This document shows, in pieces, positions 46,646 through 59,765 of a DNA stretch of 64,000 nucleotides. The notes beneath the pieces were generated by a model. That model had not been told where the DNA came from, ran no database searches, and saw only the letters and a list, made by a program, of their open reading frames with translations. Source of the DNA: Thiorhodococcus mannitoliphagus (GTDB taxonomy: Bacteria; Pseudomonadota; Gammaproteobacteria; Chromatiales; Chromatiaceae); contig NZ_JAAIJR010000005.1 of NCBI RefSeq assembly GCF_010915725.1, forward strand, positions 1 through 64,000, read 5' to 3'. Within the stretch, counting starts at the first letter, position 1. Every line of letters begins with the position of its first letter. The position numbers and the translations under genes are program-made.

Positions 46646-47144
46646 ACGCGAGCGAGCCCTGAGCCTCCATGAGCAGCTCGCAGACTTCGCGCGCGGCACC
46701 GCGGCCGCCTGGCGCCGCCGTCGTCCAGTGCGCAAGCGCTCTGAGCGCCGGATGGGCGTCCGCGACTGCGATTGCGAGACCGACGCGACGCATGACGGGT
46801 AGGTCGACCACGTCGTCGCCGACATAGGCGACGGCGTCGTCAGTCAGATTCAGGCGCTGCCGCAGCTCCTCGTAGGCCGGCAGCTTCTGTCGATAGCCTT
46901 GGTAGACATCCGAGATGCCGAGGCTTTCCATGCGCATTTGGACGACGTTGGACGTGCGTCCCGTGATCACGGCCAGGCGTACGCCTGTCTCCTGAAGCAT
47001 GACCATGCCGTGACCGTCACGCGAGTTGAAGGCCTTGTACTCTTGGCCGTCGTCACCCAAGAAGAGGCTGCCGTCCGTGAGGACACCGTCCACATCGAAG
47101 ATGACAAGCCGGATGCGTGCGGCGCGGTCTCGAACTTCTTGCAT
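46626..47144 (-). CDS. kdsC: KDO-8-phosphate phosphatase
   Basis: 172 residues, HAD family. FDVDGVLTDGSL carries the nucleophile Asp, TGRTSNVV motif II, and YVGDDVVDLPVM the metal-binding aspartates. It removes phosphate from KDO-8-P on the way to CMP-KDO for inner-core LPS. GGAGGG precedes the ATG. The last codons come from a short tandem repeat. Confidence 0.94.
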   Translation of the reverse strand: MQEVRDRAARIRLVIFDVDGVLTDGSLFLGDDGQEYKAFNSRDGHGMVMLQETGVRLAVITGRTSNVVQMRMESLGISDVYQGYRQKLPAYEELRQRLNLTDDAVAYVGDDVVDLPVMRRVGLAIAVADAHPALRALAHWTTAAPGGRGAAREVCELLMEAQGSLASMMAHY

Positions 47145-47172
47145 CAGTGCCCTCCAAGGATGTCTTATTCTA

Positions 47173-47320
47173 GCGAGGCTTCGCCTCAGACCGACGAGTC
47201 ATGCCATCGGAATCGGGATCGAACCGACGATAGCGATACCGACGGTCTTGGGTGGTCGGACGCTTCATCGAAATTCGACTCATCTGCAAGCATTTTGCGC
47301 CCTCAAGGATTCTAGGATCA
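47173..47320. repeat. Hexanucleotide-rich repeat, family 4, copy 1
   Basis: Homologous, on the opposite strand, to the tandem elements at 63275-63620: AGGCTTCGCCTCAGACCGAC, GAGTCATGCC, GGTCGGACGCTTCATCGAAA and GCGCCCTCAAGGATTC. It fills the kdsC-kdsD gap. The core 47217-47237 is inverted relative to its flanks compared with the other copies. Confidence 0.8.
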
Positions 47321-48337
47321 GACGACGCCGGCCCGGAGCAGATCGTGCATGTTCAGCGCGCCGATGAGGCGTCGCTCGTCGTCCAGGACCATGAGTCCAT
47401 TGATGGACTTCGACTCCATGATCTGGATCGCCTCGACCGCAAGCGCCTCTGCGCTCAAGGTGACACAGTTGCGTGTCATGATGCTGTCGATACTGGTTTC
47501 GCGCACATCGATGCCGCCGTCCAGGGCGCGTCTCAGGTCGCCGTCGGTGAAGATGCCGATCAAGTGATTCTGATCGTCGACCACCCCGGTCATCCCGAGT
47601 CCTTTGCGCGACATTTCTTCCAAGGTGCCGAGCAGGCTGGTGCCGAGCAGAACCCGAGGGACGCGCTCGTCGCGGTGCATGATGTCGCTGACATGGAGCA
47701 GCAGACGCCGCCCGAGACTGCCGGCAGGGTGTGAACGTGCGAAATCCTCGGCGGTGAAGCCGCGGCTCTCGAGTAGCGCGATGGCAAGGGCGTCACCCAT
47801 TGCGAGTGCGGCCGTGGTGCTGGACGTGGGCGCCAGGCCCAGCGGGCATGCCTCGGTCTCGACGCTAATGTCCAGATTGACATCTGCTTCCCGGGCCAGG
47901 GTCGAGTCGCGCCGGCCGGTCATGGTCACCAGGGGCACGCCGAGCCGCTTGAGGATCGGCAGGATGGTCAGCAGCTCATCGGTTTGGCCTGAGTTGGAGA
48001 TGGCTAGCACCATATCCCGCGGCGTGATCATCCCCAGGTCGCCATGACTGGCTTCTCCCGGATGGACGAAGAAGGCGGGGCTTCCCGTGCTCGCGAGGGT
48101 TGCGGCAATCTTGCCGCCGATGTGCCCTGATTTGCCCATGCCCAGAACCACGATGCGGCCCTCGCAGGCGAGCATGTAGCGACAGGCCGCGACGAAGGCG
48201 TTGTCGATGCGCGCGGCGAGCGCGGCCACGGCCTCGGCTTCGGCCTCGATCACCGCGCGGCCGAGCGCCATGATCTGCTCCCCCTGTCCGCTCGATAGGT
48301 GGGCCTGAAGTGCGCCGAGTTGTCGCTTCTCTGTCAT
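47318..48337 (-). CDS. kdsD: Arabinose-5-phosphate isomerase
   Basis: 339 residues. A SIS domain (about 35-185: VVLGMGKSGHIGGKIAATLA, HPGEASHGDLGMI) interconverts ribulose-5-P and arabinose-5-P, the first step to KDO. Two CBS domains follow (about 205-330; GVVDDQNHLIGIFTDGDLRR, MVLDDERRLIGALNMHDLL). kdsD and kdsC are divided by the family 4 repeat. Confidence 0.95.
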   Translation of the reverse strand: MTEKRQLGALQAHLSSGQGEQIMALGRAVIEAEAEAVAALAARIDNAFVAACRYMLACEGRIVVLGMGKSGHIGGKIAATLASTGSPAFFVHPGEASHGDLGMITPRDMVLAISNSGQTDELLTILPILKRLGVPLVTMTGRRDSTLAREADVNLDISVETEACPLGLAPTSSTTAALAMGDALAIALLESRGFTAEDFARSHPAGSLGRRLLLHVSDIMHRDERVPRVLLGTSLLGTLEEMSRKGLGMTGVVDDQNHLIGIFTDGDLRRALDGGIDVRETSIDSIMTRNCVTLSAEALAVEAIQIMESKSINGLMVLDDERRLIGALNMHDLLRAGVV

Positions 48338-48444
48338 GCTGGTGTGCGGCCGTCAGATTGGGGAGCGTCAGTCTGTCCCGAAGTTCGCACGCACAAAATA
48401 CACCAGGTAGCGGGTCATGTCCCGCTAACGCTGAAGGAGGTCCC

Positions 48445-49026
48445 GTGGAGTTGAGCGCAAGCCTCGTCATCCCGTTGCGACGCGGCTGGGCACCCTTGCC
48501 GAAGGAGTCCTTCTACCCGGAGGACCTGCCCAGCGACTGGCAACTCGCCTATTTTGCCAATGTCCTTGACGCCGTCCTCGTGCCTGTCGAACTCTGGCGA
48601 TCCGCGAGCGCGGATGTGGTCGCGCGCTGGCGTGAGGATGTCCCGGATCACTTCGGCTTCTTCATTGAGGACCTGACTGGCGCCATGACGCCAGCCTTGT
48701 GGTCGCAGCTGTCGGGCTGCTTGGGTGATGGTTTGAAGGGCCTGGTGGTCTGTCCGGATGGCCTGGATGCTCACTGCCGGTGGATGGCGTCACCCTTCGC
48801 CGCGGGGCATGCTGTCGCCGATGCGGGCGTGGAGAGCGGCTCCGGGATCGCCTATCTGGTGCCCAGTCATTTGCAACAAGACCTCCGGGCGGCGCGGCGC
48901 TGGCTCGAGGACCTGGTTGCGTCCGCAGGAGGGCGGCCGACACTGCTAATGCTGAGCGACGTCGAGATCGAGGCGGTCGGCCAATGGCAGTTACTCATCG
49001 ATCTTCTTGGTCTGTCGAGGCGATGA
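48445..49026 (+). CDS. DUF72-like protein of unknown function
   Basis: 193 residues from a GTG at 48445, chosen for the AAGGAGG site five bases upstream. FYPEDLPSDWQLAYFANVLDAV and VVARWREDVPDHFGFFIEDL resemble the YecE/DUF72 barrel, but the protein is short and the usual catalytic-looking residues are not evident. It stands where many relatives have yrbG, between kdsD and mla. Function unknown. Confidence 0.65.
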   Translation: MELSASLVIPLRRGWAPLPKESFYPEDLPSDWQLAYFANVLDAVLVPVELWRSASADVVARWREDVPDHFGFFIEDLTGAMTPALWSQLSGCLGDGLKGLVVCPDGLDAHCRWMASPFAAGHAVADAGVESGSGIAYLVPSHLQQDLRAARRWLEDLVASAGGRPTLLMLSDVEIEAVGQWQLLIDLLGLSRR

Positions 49027-49137
49027 TGCCGACCTGTGAATTCCATTCGCGTCAGGCGCGCTCTCTTGACGCTTGGATGCCTGCTCGCGACAATCCCGCC
49101 CTTTCGCCGACGGCGCACTCAATGTTCAAACCAGATC

Positions 49138-50070
49138 ATGGCTAGGCGAGACCCCGCGGATGTGCGCAGTGCTCGGGAGGGAGACGGCCCCAAGGCGCAG
49201 GGGACGACTGCCCCAGGGCGGGCTGCTACGGGTGGCGATAGCCGCGCGGAGCCGTCCTCTTGGGCTTCCGCGCCCCTGGTTCGTATTCGCGGCCTGAGCT
49301 ATCGCCGCGGCTCCCTGGTCATCTTCGAAGACCTGGATCTGGATATTCAGCGCGGCGCGGTGACTGCGGTCATGGGGCCGAGCGGCACCGGCAAGACGAC
49401 CTTGCTCAAGCTCATTACCGGGCAGCTGAGACCGGATGCTGGCAGCATTGAAGTCGATGGGCTTGACATCCAGCGCATGGATAAGGCTCAGCTTTTCAAA
49501 TTGCGTCGCCGCATGGGGATGCTGTTCCAGTCGAATGCCCTGCTGACGGATCTCAGCGTCTTCGACAACGTCGCCTATCCGCTGCGTGAGCACACGGATC
49601 TGAGCCCCTCGATGCTGCGCAAGGTGGTTCTGCTCAAGCTGGAGGCGGTTGGGCTACGCGGCGCGCGCGACGTCATGCCAAGCGCGCTGTCCGGCGGCAT
49701 GGCGCGCCGTGCCGCGCTGGCGAGGGCCATCGCCCTGGATCCCATGATGATCCTCTACGACGAGCCCTTTACTGGCCAGGACCCGATCTCGATGGGGATG
49801 CTGATCGCGCTGATTCGGCAGTTGAACGATGCGGCTGGGCTGACCAGTATCGTCGTATCCCATGACGTGCGCGAGACGGCGAGCATCGCGGACTATCTCT
49901 ACGTGATCTCCCAGGGTCGCATCATTGCTGAGGGGACGCCCGCGCAGGTTGCGGCCGAGGACTCCGAATGGGTCCGCCAGTTCATGGATGGTCTGCCGGA
50001 CGGGCCCGTGCATTTCCACTATCCAGGGCCGTCCTTGGCGCAGGACCTGCGGCTGCGGGGCGCGGCCTGA
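49138..50070 (+). CDS. mlaF: MlaF, ATPase of the phospholipid transport system
   Basis: 310 residues from the ATG at 49138; the N-terminal 45 residues are a poorly conserved basic/Gly-rich extension, so a later start is possible. Walker [16 protein letters not shown], signature [16 protein letters not shown] and Walker [14 protein letters not shown] are clear. With MlaE, MlaD and MlaB it moves phospholipids to keep outer-membrane asymmetry. Confidence 0.94.
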   Translation: MARRDPADVRSAREGDGPKAQGTTAPGRAATGGDSRAEPSSWASAPLVRIRGLSYRRGSLVIFEDLDLDIQRGAVTAVMGPSGTGKTTLLKLITGQLRPDAGSIEVDGLDIQRMDKAQLFKLRRRMGMLFQSNALLTDLSVFDNVAYPLREHTDLSPSMLRKVVLLKLEAVGLRGARDVMPSALSGGMARRAALARAIALDPMMILYDEPFTGQDPISMGMLIALIRQLNDAAGLTSIVVSHDVRETASIADYLYVISQGRIIAEGTPAQVAAEDSEWVRQFMDGLPDGPVHFHYPGPSLAQDLRLRGAA

Positions 50071-50852
50071 TGCTGCTGGATCCGATCGCCACGCTGGGAC
50101 GTGCTGTGCTGGCGTCGCTGACCCGGCTGGGACGCGCGAACCTGCTGCTTGTCGACATCCTGCGCGGGACTGGGGAGATCTTCCGGCATCCGCGCCTGCT
50201 CGGCGAGCAGATCGTCAATATCGGCGTCCTGTCGCTGTTGATCGTCGGCGTCTCGGGGCTCTTCGTCGGCATGGTGCTGGGTCTGCAAGGCTATTATGTG
50301 CTCGCCCAGTTCGGTGCTGAGGAGAGTCTGGGGGTCATGGTGGCCGCGTCTCTGGTGCGCGAGCTGGGTCCGGTGGTCGCCGCGCTGCTGGTCGCCGGGC
50401 GCGCGGGCTCTGCGCTGACGGCCGAGATCGGCTTGATGAAGGCGACCGAGCAGCTGTCCGGCCTGGAGATGATGGCCGTCGATCCGGTCCGCCGTGTCCT
50501 GACGCCACGCTTCTATGGTGGCGTGCTTGCCATGCCCATGCTTGCCGCCATCTTCAGCGCGGTGGGCATTCTTGGCGGCTACTTCGTCGGCGTGGGGCTG
50601 TTGGGCGTCGACACAGGTGCCTTCTGGAGCCAGATGCAGGCCAAGATCGATTTCGCCGAGGACGTGGTCAATGGCGTCATCAAGAGTCTGGCCTTCGGCG
50701 TCGTGGTGACTTGGATCGCCCTCTTTCAGGGCTATGACAGCGCGCCGACGTCCGTCGGCGTGAGTCGCTCGACGACCCGGTCGGTCGTCCACGCGGCGCT
50801 GGTTGTCCTGGGGCTGGATTTCGTCTTGACGGCACTGATGTTTGGAGATTAA
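50070..50852 (+). CDS. mlaE: MlaE permease
   Basis: 260 residues; the ATG overlaps the mlaF stop (TGATG). Several membrane helices and the MlaE signature [20 protein letters not shown] with [20 protein letters not shown] are present. It forms the inner-membrane channel of the Mla complex. Confidence 0.95.
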   Translation: MLLDPIATLGRAVLASLTRLGRANLLLVDILRGTGEIFRHPRLLGEQIVNIGVLSLLIVGVSGLFVGMVLGLQGYYVLAQFGAEESLGVMVAASLVRELGPVVAALLVAGRAGSALTAEIGLMKATEQLSGLEMMAVDPVRRVLTPRFYGGVLAMPMLAAIFSAVGILGGYFVGVGLLGVDTGAFWSQMQAKIDFAEDVVNGVIKSLAFGVVVTWIALFQGYDSAPTSVGVSRSTTRSVVHAALVVLGLDFVLTALMFGD

Positions 50853-50856
50853 GGCG

Positions 50857-51323
50857 ATGGCCAAGCGACAAAATGTTGAACTCATGGTCGGTGCTTTCGT
50901 GGCGCTCGGCTTGGTCGCGCTCTTCTTCTTAGCGATGAAGGTGAGCAATCTCAGCCTGAGCGCTGGCGGCGAGGGCTATGTGCTGACCGCGCGCTTCACG
51001 AATGTCGGCAGTTTGAAGGTCCGGGCGCCTGTCACCATGGCGGGCGTGCGCATCGGACGGGTCGAGAGCCTGCGCTTCGACAAAACGACCTACATGGCTG
51101 TAGTGACCATGCGCGTCGATGCTGGAATCGATGCCATCCCAGAAGATACCTTCGCGAATATTTTTACCTCCGGTCTTCTCGGCGAGCAGTACATCGGGCT
51201 CGAGCCGGGCGGCAGCACAGACTATCTCCAAGACGGTGGCGAGATCGCCCACACGCAGTCGGCGCTGGTGCTCGAGCAGATGATCGGGCAATTTCTCTTC
51301 AAGAAAGCAGGTGAGAGCGGCTG

Positions 51324-51324
<1 letters not shown>
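50857..51324 (+). CDS. mlaD: MlaD, MCE-domain protein
   Basis: 155 residues from the ATG at 50857. One membrane helix (VGAFVALGLVALFFLAMKV) and one MCE domain (FTNVGSLKVRAPVTMAGVRI, IFTSGLLGEQYIGLEPGG). Hexameric MlaD hands lipids between MlaE and periplasmic MlaC. Confidence 0.95.
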
Positions 51325-54221
<2,897 letters not shown>

Positions 54222-54285
54222 GCGAAAGCCCCGTGGGGTTCCCCGGCCTTAGAGTGAAATTTCAATTAGAAACAGTGACATCGTC

Positions 54286-55593
54286 GTGACCGAGATCAAA
54301 CGTCTTGCCACCTCAAATCCCGATTATCAGGCACGGATCGCCGATCTGCTGGCCTGGGAGTCCGTGTCGGATGACAGGGTCCAGCAGACCGTGGCCGAGA
54401 TCATTCGCGAGGTGCGCGCGCGCGGCGACGCGGCCTTGATCGACTACACCAGCCGTTTCGATCGTTGGACCCCAGCGAGCGCGGCCGACCTCGAGCTGCC
54501 CAAGGCACGTCTCGAGCAGGCTTGGGGCAAGATCCCGGCTGATCAGCGTGTCGCGCTCGAGACGGCGGCGGAACGCATTCGCGCCTATGCCGAGCATCAG
54601 AAGATGAGCGGTTGGAGCTATCGTGAGCCCGACGGCACCCTGCTCGGTCAGCAGGTGACGCCCTTGGATCGTGCCGGGCTCTATGTGCCTGGCGGCAAGG
54701 CTGCCTACCCCTCGTCCGTGCTCATGAACGCCATCCCCGCCAAGGTCGCGGGTGTCGCCGAGCTGATCATGGTCGTGCCGACGCCGGATGGCGCGCTCAA
54801 CGAACTGGTGCTGGCAGCGGCCCAGGTCTCCGGTGTCGATCGTGCCTTCGCCATTGGTGGCGCTCAAGCGGTCGCGGCGCTGGCCTATGGCACGGAATCG
54901 GTTCCGGGCGTCGACAAGGTTGTGGGACCCGGCAACATCTATGTCGCCACGGCCAAACGCGCCGTCTTCGGTCAGGTCGGCATCGACATGGTGGCCGGTC
55001 CCTCTGAGATTCTGGTGATCTGTGACGGTGGAACCCATCCCGACTGGATCGCCATGGACCTCTTCTCGCAGGCCGAGCACGATGAGGACGCCCAGTCGAT
55101 CTTGGTGAGCTGGGACGGTGATTTTCTCGATCGCGTCGCGGCGAGTATCGACAAGCTGCTGCCGACCATGGAGCGCCAGGAGATCATCTCCGCCGCCTTG
55201 CGCGCTCGCGGTGCCCTGATCCAGGCGCGTGATCTGGATGACGCCATCGCTGTCGCCAACGACATTGCCCCCGAGCACCTCGAGCTGTCAGTGGAGGATC
55301 CGGAGGCCATCGTCGGTCGCATCCGGCACGCGGGCGCCATCTTCATGGGACGCTACACCGCCGAAGCCCTGGGCGATTACTGTGCCGGTCCCAACCACGT
55401 GCTGCCGACCTCGCGCACGGCACGCTTCTCATCGCCGCTTGGCGTCTACGATTTCCAGAAGCGCTCCAGCCTTATCATGGCCTCGCGGGCCGGCTCGGCG
55501 GAACTGTCCAAGACCGCATCCGTGCTCGCGCGCGGCGAGGGGCTGACCGCCCATGCCCGCTCGGCCGAGTACCGCGGAGAAGGCTCCCGATGA
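54286..55593 (+). CDS. hisD: Histidinol dehydrogenase
   Basis: 435 residues from a GTG at 54286. It oxidises histidinol to histidine with NAD at a zinc site. [20 protein letters not shown], the signature [13 protein letters not shown] and [16 protein letters not shown] with the zinc/catalytic residues, and [20 protein letters not shown] are clear. It is followed by hisC with a 4-bp overlap. Confidence 0.96.
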   Translation: MTEIKRLATSNPDYQARIADLLAWESVSDDRVQQTVAEIIREVRARGDAALIDYTSRFDRWTPASAADLELPKARLEQAWGKIPADQRVALETAAERIRAYAEHQKMSGWSYREPDGTLLGQQVTPLDRAGLYVPGGKAAYPSSVLMNAIPAKVAGVAELIMVVPTPDGALNELVLAAAQVSGVDRAFAIGGAQAVAALAYGTESVPGVDKVVGPGNIYVATAKRAVFGQVGIDMVAGPSEILVICDGGTHPDWIAMDLFSQAEHDEDAQSILVSWDGDFLDRVAASIDKLLPTMERQEIISAALRARGALIQARDLDDAIAVANDIAPEHLELSVEDPEAIVGRIRHAGAIFMGRYTAEALGDYCAGPNHVLPTSRTARFSSPLGVYDFQKRSSLIMASRAGSAELSKTASVLARGEGLTAHARSAEYRGEGSR

Positions 55594-56669
55594 AGGCCCG
55601 CATCGATGCCCTGGTGCGGCCCGAGATCCGCGCCCTCAAGGCCTACCACGTCCCCGAGGCTGCAGGCCTGATCAAGTTGGATGCCATGGAGAACCCCTAT
55701 GGCTGGCCGGACGCGCTCAAGGCCGAATGGCTCGAGACGCTGCGCGCGGTCGAGCTGAACCGCTATCCGGATCCCCAGGGTGAGGATCTACAGCAAGCCA
55801 TCCGCGCGGCGATGGAGATCCCGGAGGAGATGGGGCTGCTGCTGGGCAACGGCTCGGACGAGCTGATCCAGATGATCGCACTCACGGTCGCGCAGTCGGG
55901 TCGCAAGGTCCTGTCGGTCGATCCCGGCTTCGTCATGTATCGCATGATTGGATGCTTCGCCGGCCTGGATTACCTGGGGGTTCCGCTCGAAGCGGAGGAT
56001 TTCTCGCTCGACCTGGATGCCATGCTCGAGGCGATCGAGCGCGAGCAGCCCGCGCTGGTCTATTTGGCCTATCCCAACAATCCCACGGGCAACCGCTTCG
56101 ACGCCGACGACATGGTGCGCATCATCGAGATGGCGCCCGGACTGGTCATCGTCGACGAGGCCTACGCGCCCTTCACCGACTGCAGCTTCATGAGACTCTT
56201 GGGCGACTGGGAGAACCTTCTGGTCATGCGCACCGTCTCCAAGATGGGACTAGCCGGTCTTCGTCTGGGCTATCTCGTCGGTCCCAAGCCCTGGCTGGAG
56301 GAGATCGACAAGGTCCGTTTGCCCTACAACATCAATGTGCTGACCCAGGTCTCCGCCGCCTTCGCCTTGAAGCACAAGGCCGTGCTGGACGAGCAGACCC
56401 AGAGCATCCGCGTCGAGCGCGGCCACCTCATGGAAGGTCTCGGACGGCTTCCAGGCATCCACGCCTATCCGAGCGAGGCGAATTTCATCCTCACGCGCAT
56501 GCCTGAGGGACAGGCGGATGCCATCTTCGCCGGCCTCAAGGATCGCAAGATCCTGGTCAAGAACCTGAACGGGACGCACCCACTGCTCAAGGACTGTCTG
56601 CGCCTCACGGTTGGTACGCCGGAGGAGAACGCCGCCTTGCTGGCCGCATTGGGCGCGCTGCTCGGCTGA
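55590..56669 (+). CDS. hisC: Histidinol-phosphate aminotransferase
   Basis: 359 residues, fold-type I PLP enzyme. NEN-like start [37 protein letters not shown] and the PLP lysine in [18 protein letters not shown]. It makes histidinol phosphate from imidazoleacetol phosphate. It ends the his run; 87 bp later comes the end of a convergent gene. Confidence 0.95.
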   Translation: MKARIDALVRPEIRALKAYHVPEAAGLIKLDAMENPYGWPDALKAEWLETLRAVELNRYPDPQGEDLQQAIRAAMEIPEEMGLLLGNGSDELIQMIALTVAQSGRKVLSVDPGFVMYRMIGCFAGLDYLGVPLEAEDFSLDLDAMLEAIEREQPALVYLAYPNNPTGNRFDADDMVRIIEMAPGLVIVDEAYAPFTDCSFMRLLGDWENLLVMRTVSKMGLAGLRLGYLVGPKPWLEEIDKVRLPYNINVLTQVSAAFALKHKAVLDEQTQSIRVERGHLMEGLGRLPGIHAYPSEANFILTRMPEGQADAIFAGLKDRKILVKNLNGTHPLLKDCLRLTVGTPEENAALLAALGALLG

Positions 56670-56756
56670 CCATGCGTCAGGCGCGACGGCTCCCTGTCGG
56701 GGGCGCTTGATGCTCCTGTAGCGGCGTCGCGAGTGAGCGCCTGAGGGGCGCTTCGC

Positions 56757-57632
56757 TCAAGTCCCCTCGATCCGGTCATAGTAGCGCGCGCGATAGAGCA
56801 GGCGCGGTGCTGGTCCGTCCGTGAAGCCGGTGCGCGTATGCAGCACATTGTTGCTCACCAGCCCCCAGCCGGCCTCCAAGCGGCCCTTGAAGTGCCAGGG
56901 CGAGCCCTCTTTGAGGATGTCCTTGAGGCATGCGACGGCCTCGGCCGTGAGCGCGTCCTCCCGCCAGCGAATGTTGCGCGAACGGTTGGTGAAGCGCATG
57001 TGGAGACGTCCGTCCGGTCTGACCGAGAAGACCGGGCCGGACTGATCCGGCCGCACCTGCTCGCCGTCGACGAAGCTCGCGGGGATGGTCATGCATTCCG
57101 GGTGCATCAGGGCGCGAATGGAGTCGGCCGACTTGTCGCGCATCAGGATGTAGGCGATCTCGTGATCCAGCAGCGCGTTCTCGCCGCCAGTCGCGGCGGG
57201 CTGCACGCAATGGAGGAGCAGGGCGAAGATCTCGCGCTCCGGGCTGTTGTAATAGCCGTCCGTGTGCCAGTCGATGGGGCGGTTGGAGTAGGGAATATAG
57301 TCGCGATGCCCGGCATCGGTCTGTACCGTCAAGGAGGTGACGGCGTCCTCGTCGGCGCCGCGATTGTGATCCAGCCGACGCAGACCGAAGCGCGCGCCGA
57401 TCCCTGTCGGGATGGTCTTGTTGGGGTCGTCCCCTGTCTGGCCGATGTAGATGGCCATGTTCGCCCGCCGGCAGCGCTCCAGGATGGCGGCATGCTCGGT
57501 GTCCGTCAGTCGACGTGGATCCTGGACTTCGACGATCAGCGCGGAGAGTTCCGTCGGTGCCTGCGCCAGTTTTTCATCGCGCCAGCGGCGATAGGCGTCG
57601 TCGTTCTCCAGATCGAAGGGGGAATCGAGCAT
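56757..57632 (-). CDS. TauD/TfdA-family 2-oxoglutarate Fe(II) dioxygenase
   Basis: 291 residues from the ATG at 57632 (MLDSPFDLENDDAYRRW). The iron facial triad is seen as WHTDGYY (HxD) and the distal histidine in NNVLHTRTGFTDG; the 2OG-binding arginine is likely in PRLLYRARYYDRI. Such enzymes hydroxylate small molecules such as taurine, betaines or phosphonates. The substrate here is not evident, and no pathway genes are beside it. It is convergent with hisC. Confidence 0.85.
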   Translation of the reverse strand: MLDSPFDLENDDAYRRWRDEKLAQAPTELSALIVEVQDPRRLTDTEHAAILERCRRANMAIYIGQTGDDPNKTIPTGIGARFGLRRLDHNRGADEDAVTSLTVQTDAGHRDYIPYSNRPIDWHTDGYYNSPEREIFALLLHCVQPAATGGENALLDHEIAYILMRDKSADSIRALMHPECMTIPASFVDGEQVRPDQSGPVFSVRPDGRLHMRFTNRSRNIRWREDALTAEAVACLKDILKEGSPWHFKGRLEAGWGLVSNNVLHTRTGFTDGPAPRLLYRARYYDRIEGT

Positions 57633-57794
57633 GCGGGCGGCGCTCCTGTCCTCATGGGGTTGTTGGACCTTGGGCCGGCTATCATCAGCCCTCACCGAAT
57701 GGGGGGCAACGCTAATCGGCGCGTCCGCGCAAAGCATTGATGCTTGTCAGCTGCCCTGCAGCTTGCCGCCACGGGGCAACAACGCGAGCATCGT

Positions 57795-57880
57795 CGGGCG
57801 CTGTGACCGTCGGTGCGACACGCAAGGCGGGCCTGGAGACACCTCAGCGAGTGCGAGCTTTGACAGAAATCGCCTAACAT
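57795..57880 (+). repeat. Family 3 repeat, partial copy
   Basis: CTGTGACCGTCGGTGCGACA, GGCGGGCCTGGAGACA and the end TTTGACAGAAATCGCCTAA match copies at 12042 and 39427. The left third is missing. It is in the 287-bp gap before the sigma-54 activator. Confidence 0.6.
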
Positions 57881-57919
57881 TGGCGCATTGCCCCAGCCAT
57901 TGGACCGACGGTACAGCCC

Positions 57920-59260
57920 ATGTCAACGGCGGATCCCAGCTCCACTCAGGTTATGCCAGCGGCCGACGCCGCCGCCCGAAAGATCCGTCTCGAGCGCATC
58001 GAGCTGGATATCCTCTTGGGACCGGACGCCGGCCGCGAGGTCAAGCTGACCCTGCCAAGCGTGAAGATCGGTACCGCCTCCGACAATGAGGTCATGCTGA
58101 CGGACCGCACCGTCTCGCGTCACCATGCCGAGATCCGCATGACCCAGGAGGGTCTGCTGCTCAGTGACCTTGGCTCCACGAACGGGACCTTTCTGAACGG
58201 ACTCAGGGTCAAGGAGGCCTACCTGGGGGCAGAGAGTGTGCTCGCACTGGGCTCTACCGAGATCCGCATCGGTGCGGGGACCGAGGAGCGTCCCTATGAG
58301 GTCGCTCGGGAAACTCAGCTCGGCGGCTTGGTTGGCGGGACCGAGCCCATGCGCGAACTCTATGGGCTCATCAAGGTCGTGGCGCCGACACCGACGACAG
58401 TGCTCATTACGGGGGAGTCCGGCTCAGGGAAAGAGGTGGTCGCAACCACCCTTCATGAACGCTCGGGGCGACGCGGACCGCTGGTGGTCTTCGACGCCTC
58501 GGTGACGGATCCCGAAATGGTGCGGAACGACCTCTTTGGACACATCAAAGGGGCTTTCACAGGCGCCACCGGCGCGCGCGAGGGGGCATTCCGCCGCGCC
58601 GATGGCGGCACGCTCTTCATCGACGAGATCGGCGAGCTGCCGTTGGAGCTTCAGCCTCGGCTGCTGCGCGTCTTGGAGAGCCGAGAGGTCTCCCCGGTCG
58701 GGTCGGATCAGCCAGTCAAGGTCGATGTGCGCGTGGTCGCCGCGACCCACAGAAACCTCGAGGCCATGGTCCAGGCCGGCGAGTTTCGCGCCGACCTCTA
58801 TTATCGGCTGTCAGTCATCTGTCTACGGGTTCCGCCGCTGCGTGAGATCAAGGCCGACATCCCGCTGCTCGTGCAAAGCTTCGCCGACAAGATGGGCATG
58901 TCCTCCCGGCTGACAGAGGACGCCGAGCGTGCGCTGCTCGAATACCACTGGCCGGGCAATGTCCGCGAGCTGCGCAACGTCTTGGAGCGTGCGGCCGTCC
59001 TCTGTCGCAGTCAGGAGATCCGGCCGGAGCATCTGCGCCTCATGGATCTCGGCGCGGCCTCGCGGCCTAGCACCATGGGCGACACCTCAGCTGGCTCCTC
59101 CGCTGCCGTCGCGCAGTCTCCCGGCGAACTCAAGGCGATGGAGCGGCAGATGATCAGCGACGCCATGGCGCGCAACCGCAACAACAAGACCGCGGTTGCC
59201 CGCGAGCTCGGCATCCCGCTCTCCACCCTGAAGCGCCGCATCACCGAGTACGGGCTCTGA
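57920..59260 (+). CDS. FHA-domain sigma-54-dependent activator
   Basis: 446 residues. An FHA domain (about 28-118: SRHHAEI, DLGSTNGTFLNG) replaces the usual receiver, so it should be turned on by a phosphothreonine protein. AAA domain about 135-365: Walker A GESGSGKE, GAFTGATGAREG (sigma-54 contact loop) and DGGTLFIDEIGELP. The C-terminal Fis helix-turn-helix NNKTAVARELGIPLSTLKRR binds DNA. The FHA input suggests partnership with a Ser/Thr kinase such as the one in the Ter module, which is conjecture. Confidence 0.92.
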   Translation: MSTADPSSTQVMPAADAAARKIRLERIELDILLGPDAGREVKLTLPSVKIGTASDNEVMLTDRTVSRHHAEIRMTQEGLLLSDLGSTNGTFLNGLRVKEAYLGAESVLALGSTEIRIGAGTEERPYEVARETQLGGLVGGTEPMRELYGLIKVVAPTPTTVLITGESGSGKEVVATTLHERSGRRGPLVVFDASVTDPEMVRNDLFGHIKGAFTGATGAREGAFRRADGGTLFIDEIGELPLELQPRLLRVLESREVSPVGSDQPVKVDVRVVAATHRNLEAMVQAGEFRADLYYRLSVICLRVPPLREIKADIPLLVQSFADKMGMSSRLTEDAERALLEYHWPGNVRELRNVLERAAVLCRSQEIRPEHLRLMDLGAASRPSTMGDTSAGSSAAVAQSPGELKAMERQMISDAMARNRNNKTAVARELGIPLSTLKRRITEYGL

Positions 59261-59272
59261 GGCAGCAGGGTT

Positions 59273-59682
59273 TCATCGATGCTTGGGTCCAGGCTCCCGT
59301 CGCTTGAGAGGCCGCTCAAGGCGTTGCTTCAGGGCTTCAACAAGGGAGTCAGGACCGAGATCGAGCGGGCGGCCAGTGCTGGCGCGGGCGTGGGCTGGCA
59401 CTGAGATCAGGTCTCGGTGATGGAAGTGGCCGACGGGGTGTGCAAGGACCGGCGTACCGCGACCGATGCGATCTCGCGGAGGGCAGCTCACTCAGGATAG
59501 AAGTCGGCGCATAAGACCTGGTCGACCGACTAGGGGCAGTTTTCCGCGAACAGATCGAGCCCGGTCTCATCGATCGCCTCGGCCGATGTGTCTGCCCAGA
59601 CCCCTTCCTGCACATTGGGATCGGAGAGCGAGGCCTTGATCGTCTTGGACGCTTGCCGTCCCGTCAGCACAAACCTCCGCAT
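59273..59682 (-). pseudogene. Coding-like remnants between two genes
   Basis: Two minus-strand frames look protein-like. One is 59530-59682, with SKTIKASLSDPNVQEGVWAD and AIDETGLDLFAENCP, 50 codons from an ATG. The other is 59273-59491, with LVEALKQRLERPLKRREP. Neither resembles a complete family and they are in different frames, so they may be pieces of a decayed gene. The rest of the 505-bp gap 59261-59765 holds only a hairpin. Confidence 0.25.
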
Positions 59683-59695
59683 CCAAGTGGCTGCT

Positions 59696-59726
59696 GATGC
59701 CGGAAGACCCTATCCGGGCCGGCATC
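59696..59726. terminator. Hairpin downstream of feoB
   Basis: GATGCCGG and CCGGCATC form an 8-bp stem with a 15-nt loop, 40 bp beyond the feoB stop. No T-run follows. Likely terminator by position. Confidence 0.45.
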
Positions 59727-59765
59727 TTGCTGATGCGCCCGGTCTCTTGCGCCCGGTCTCTGGGG

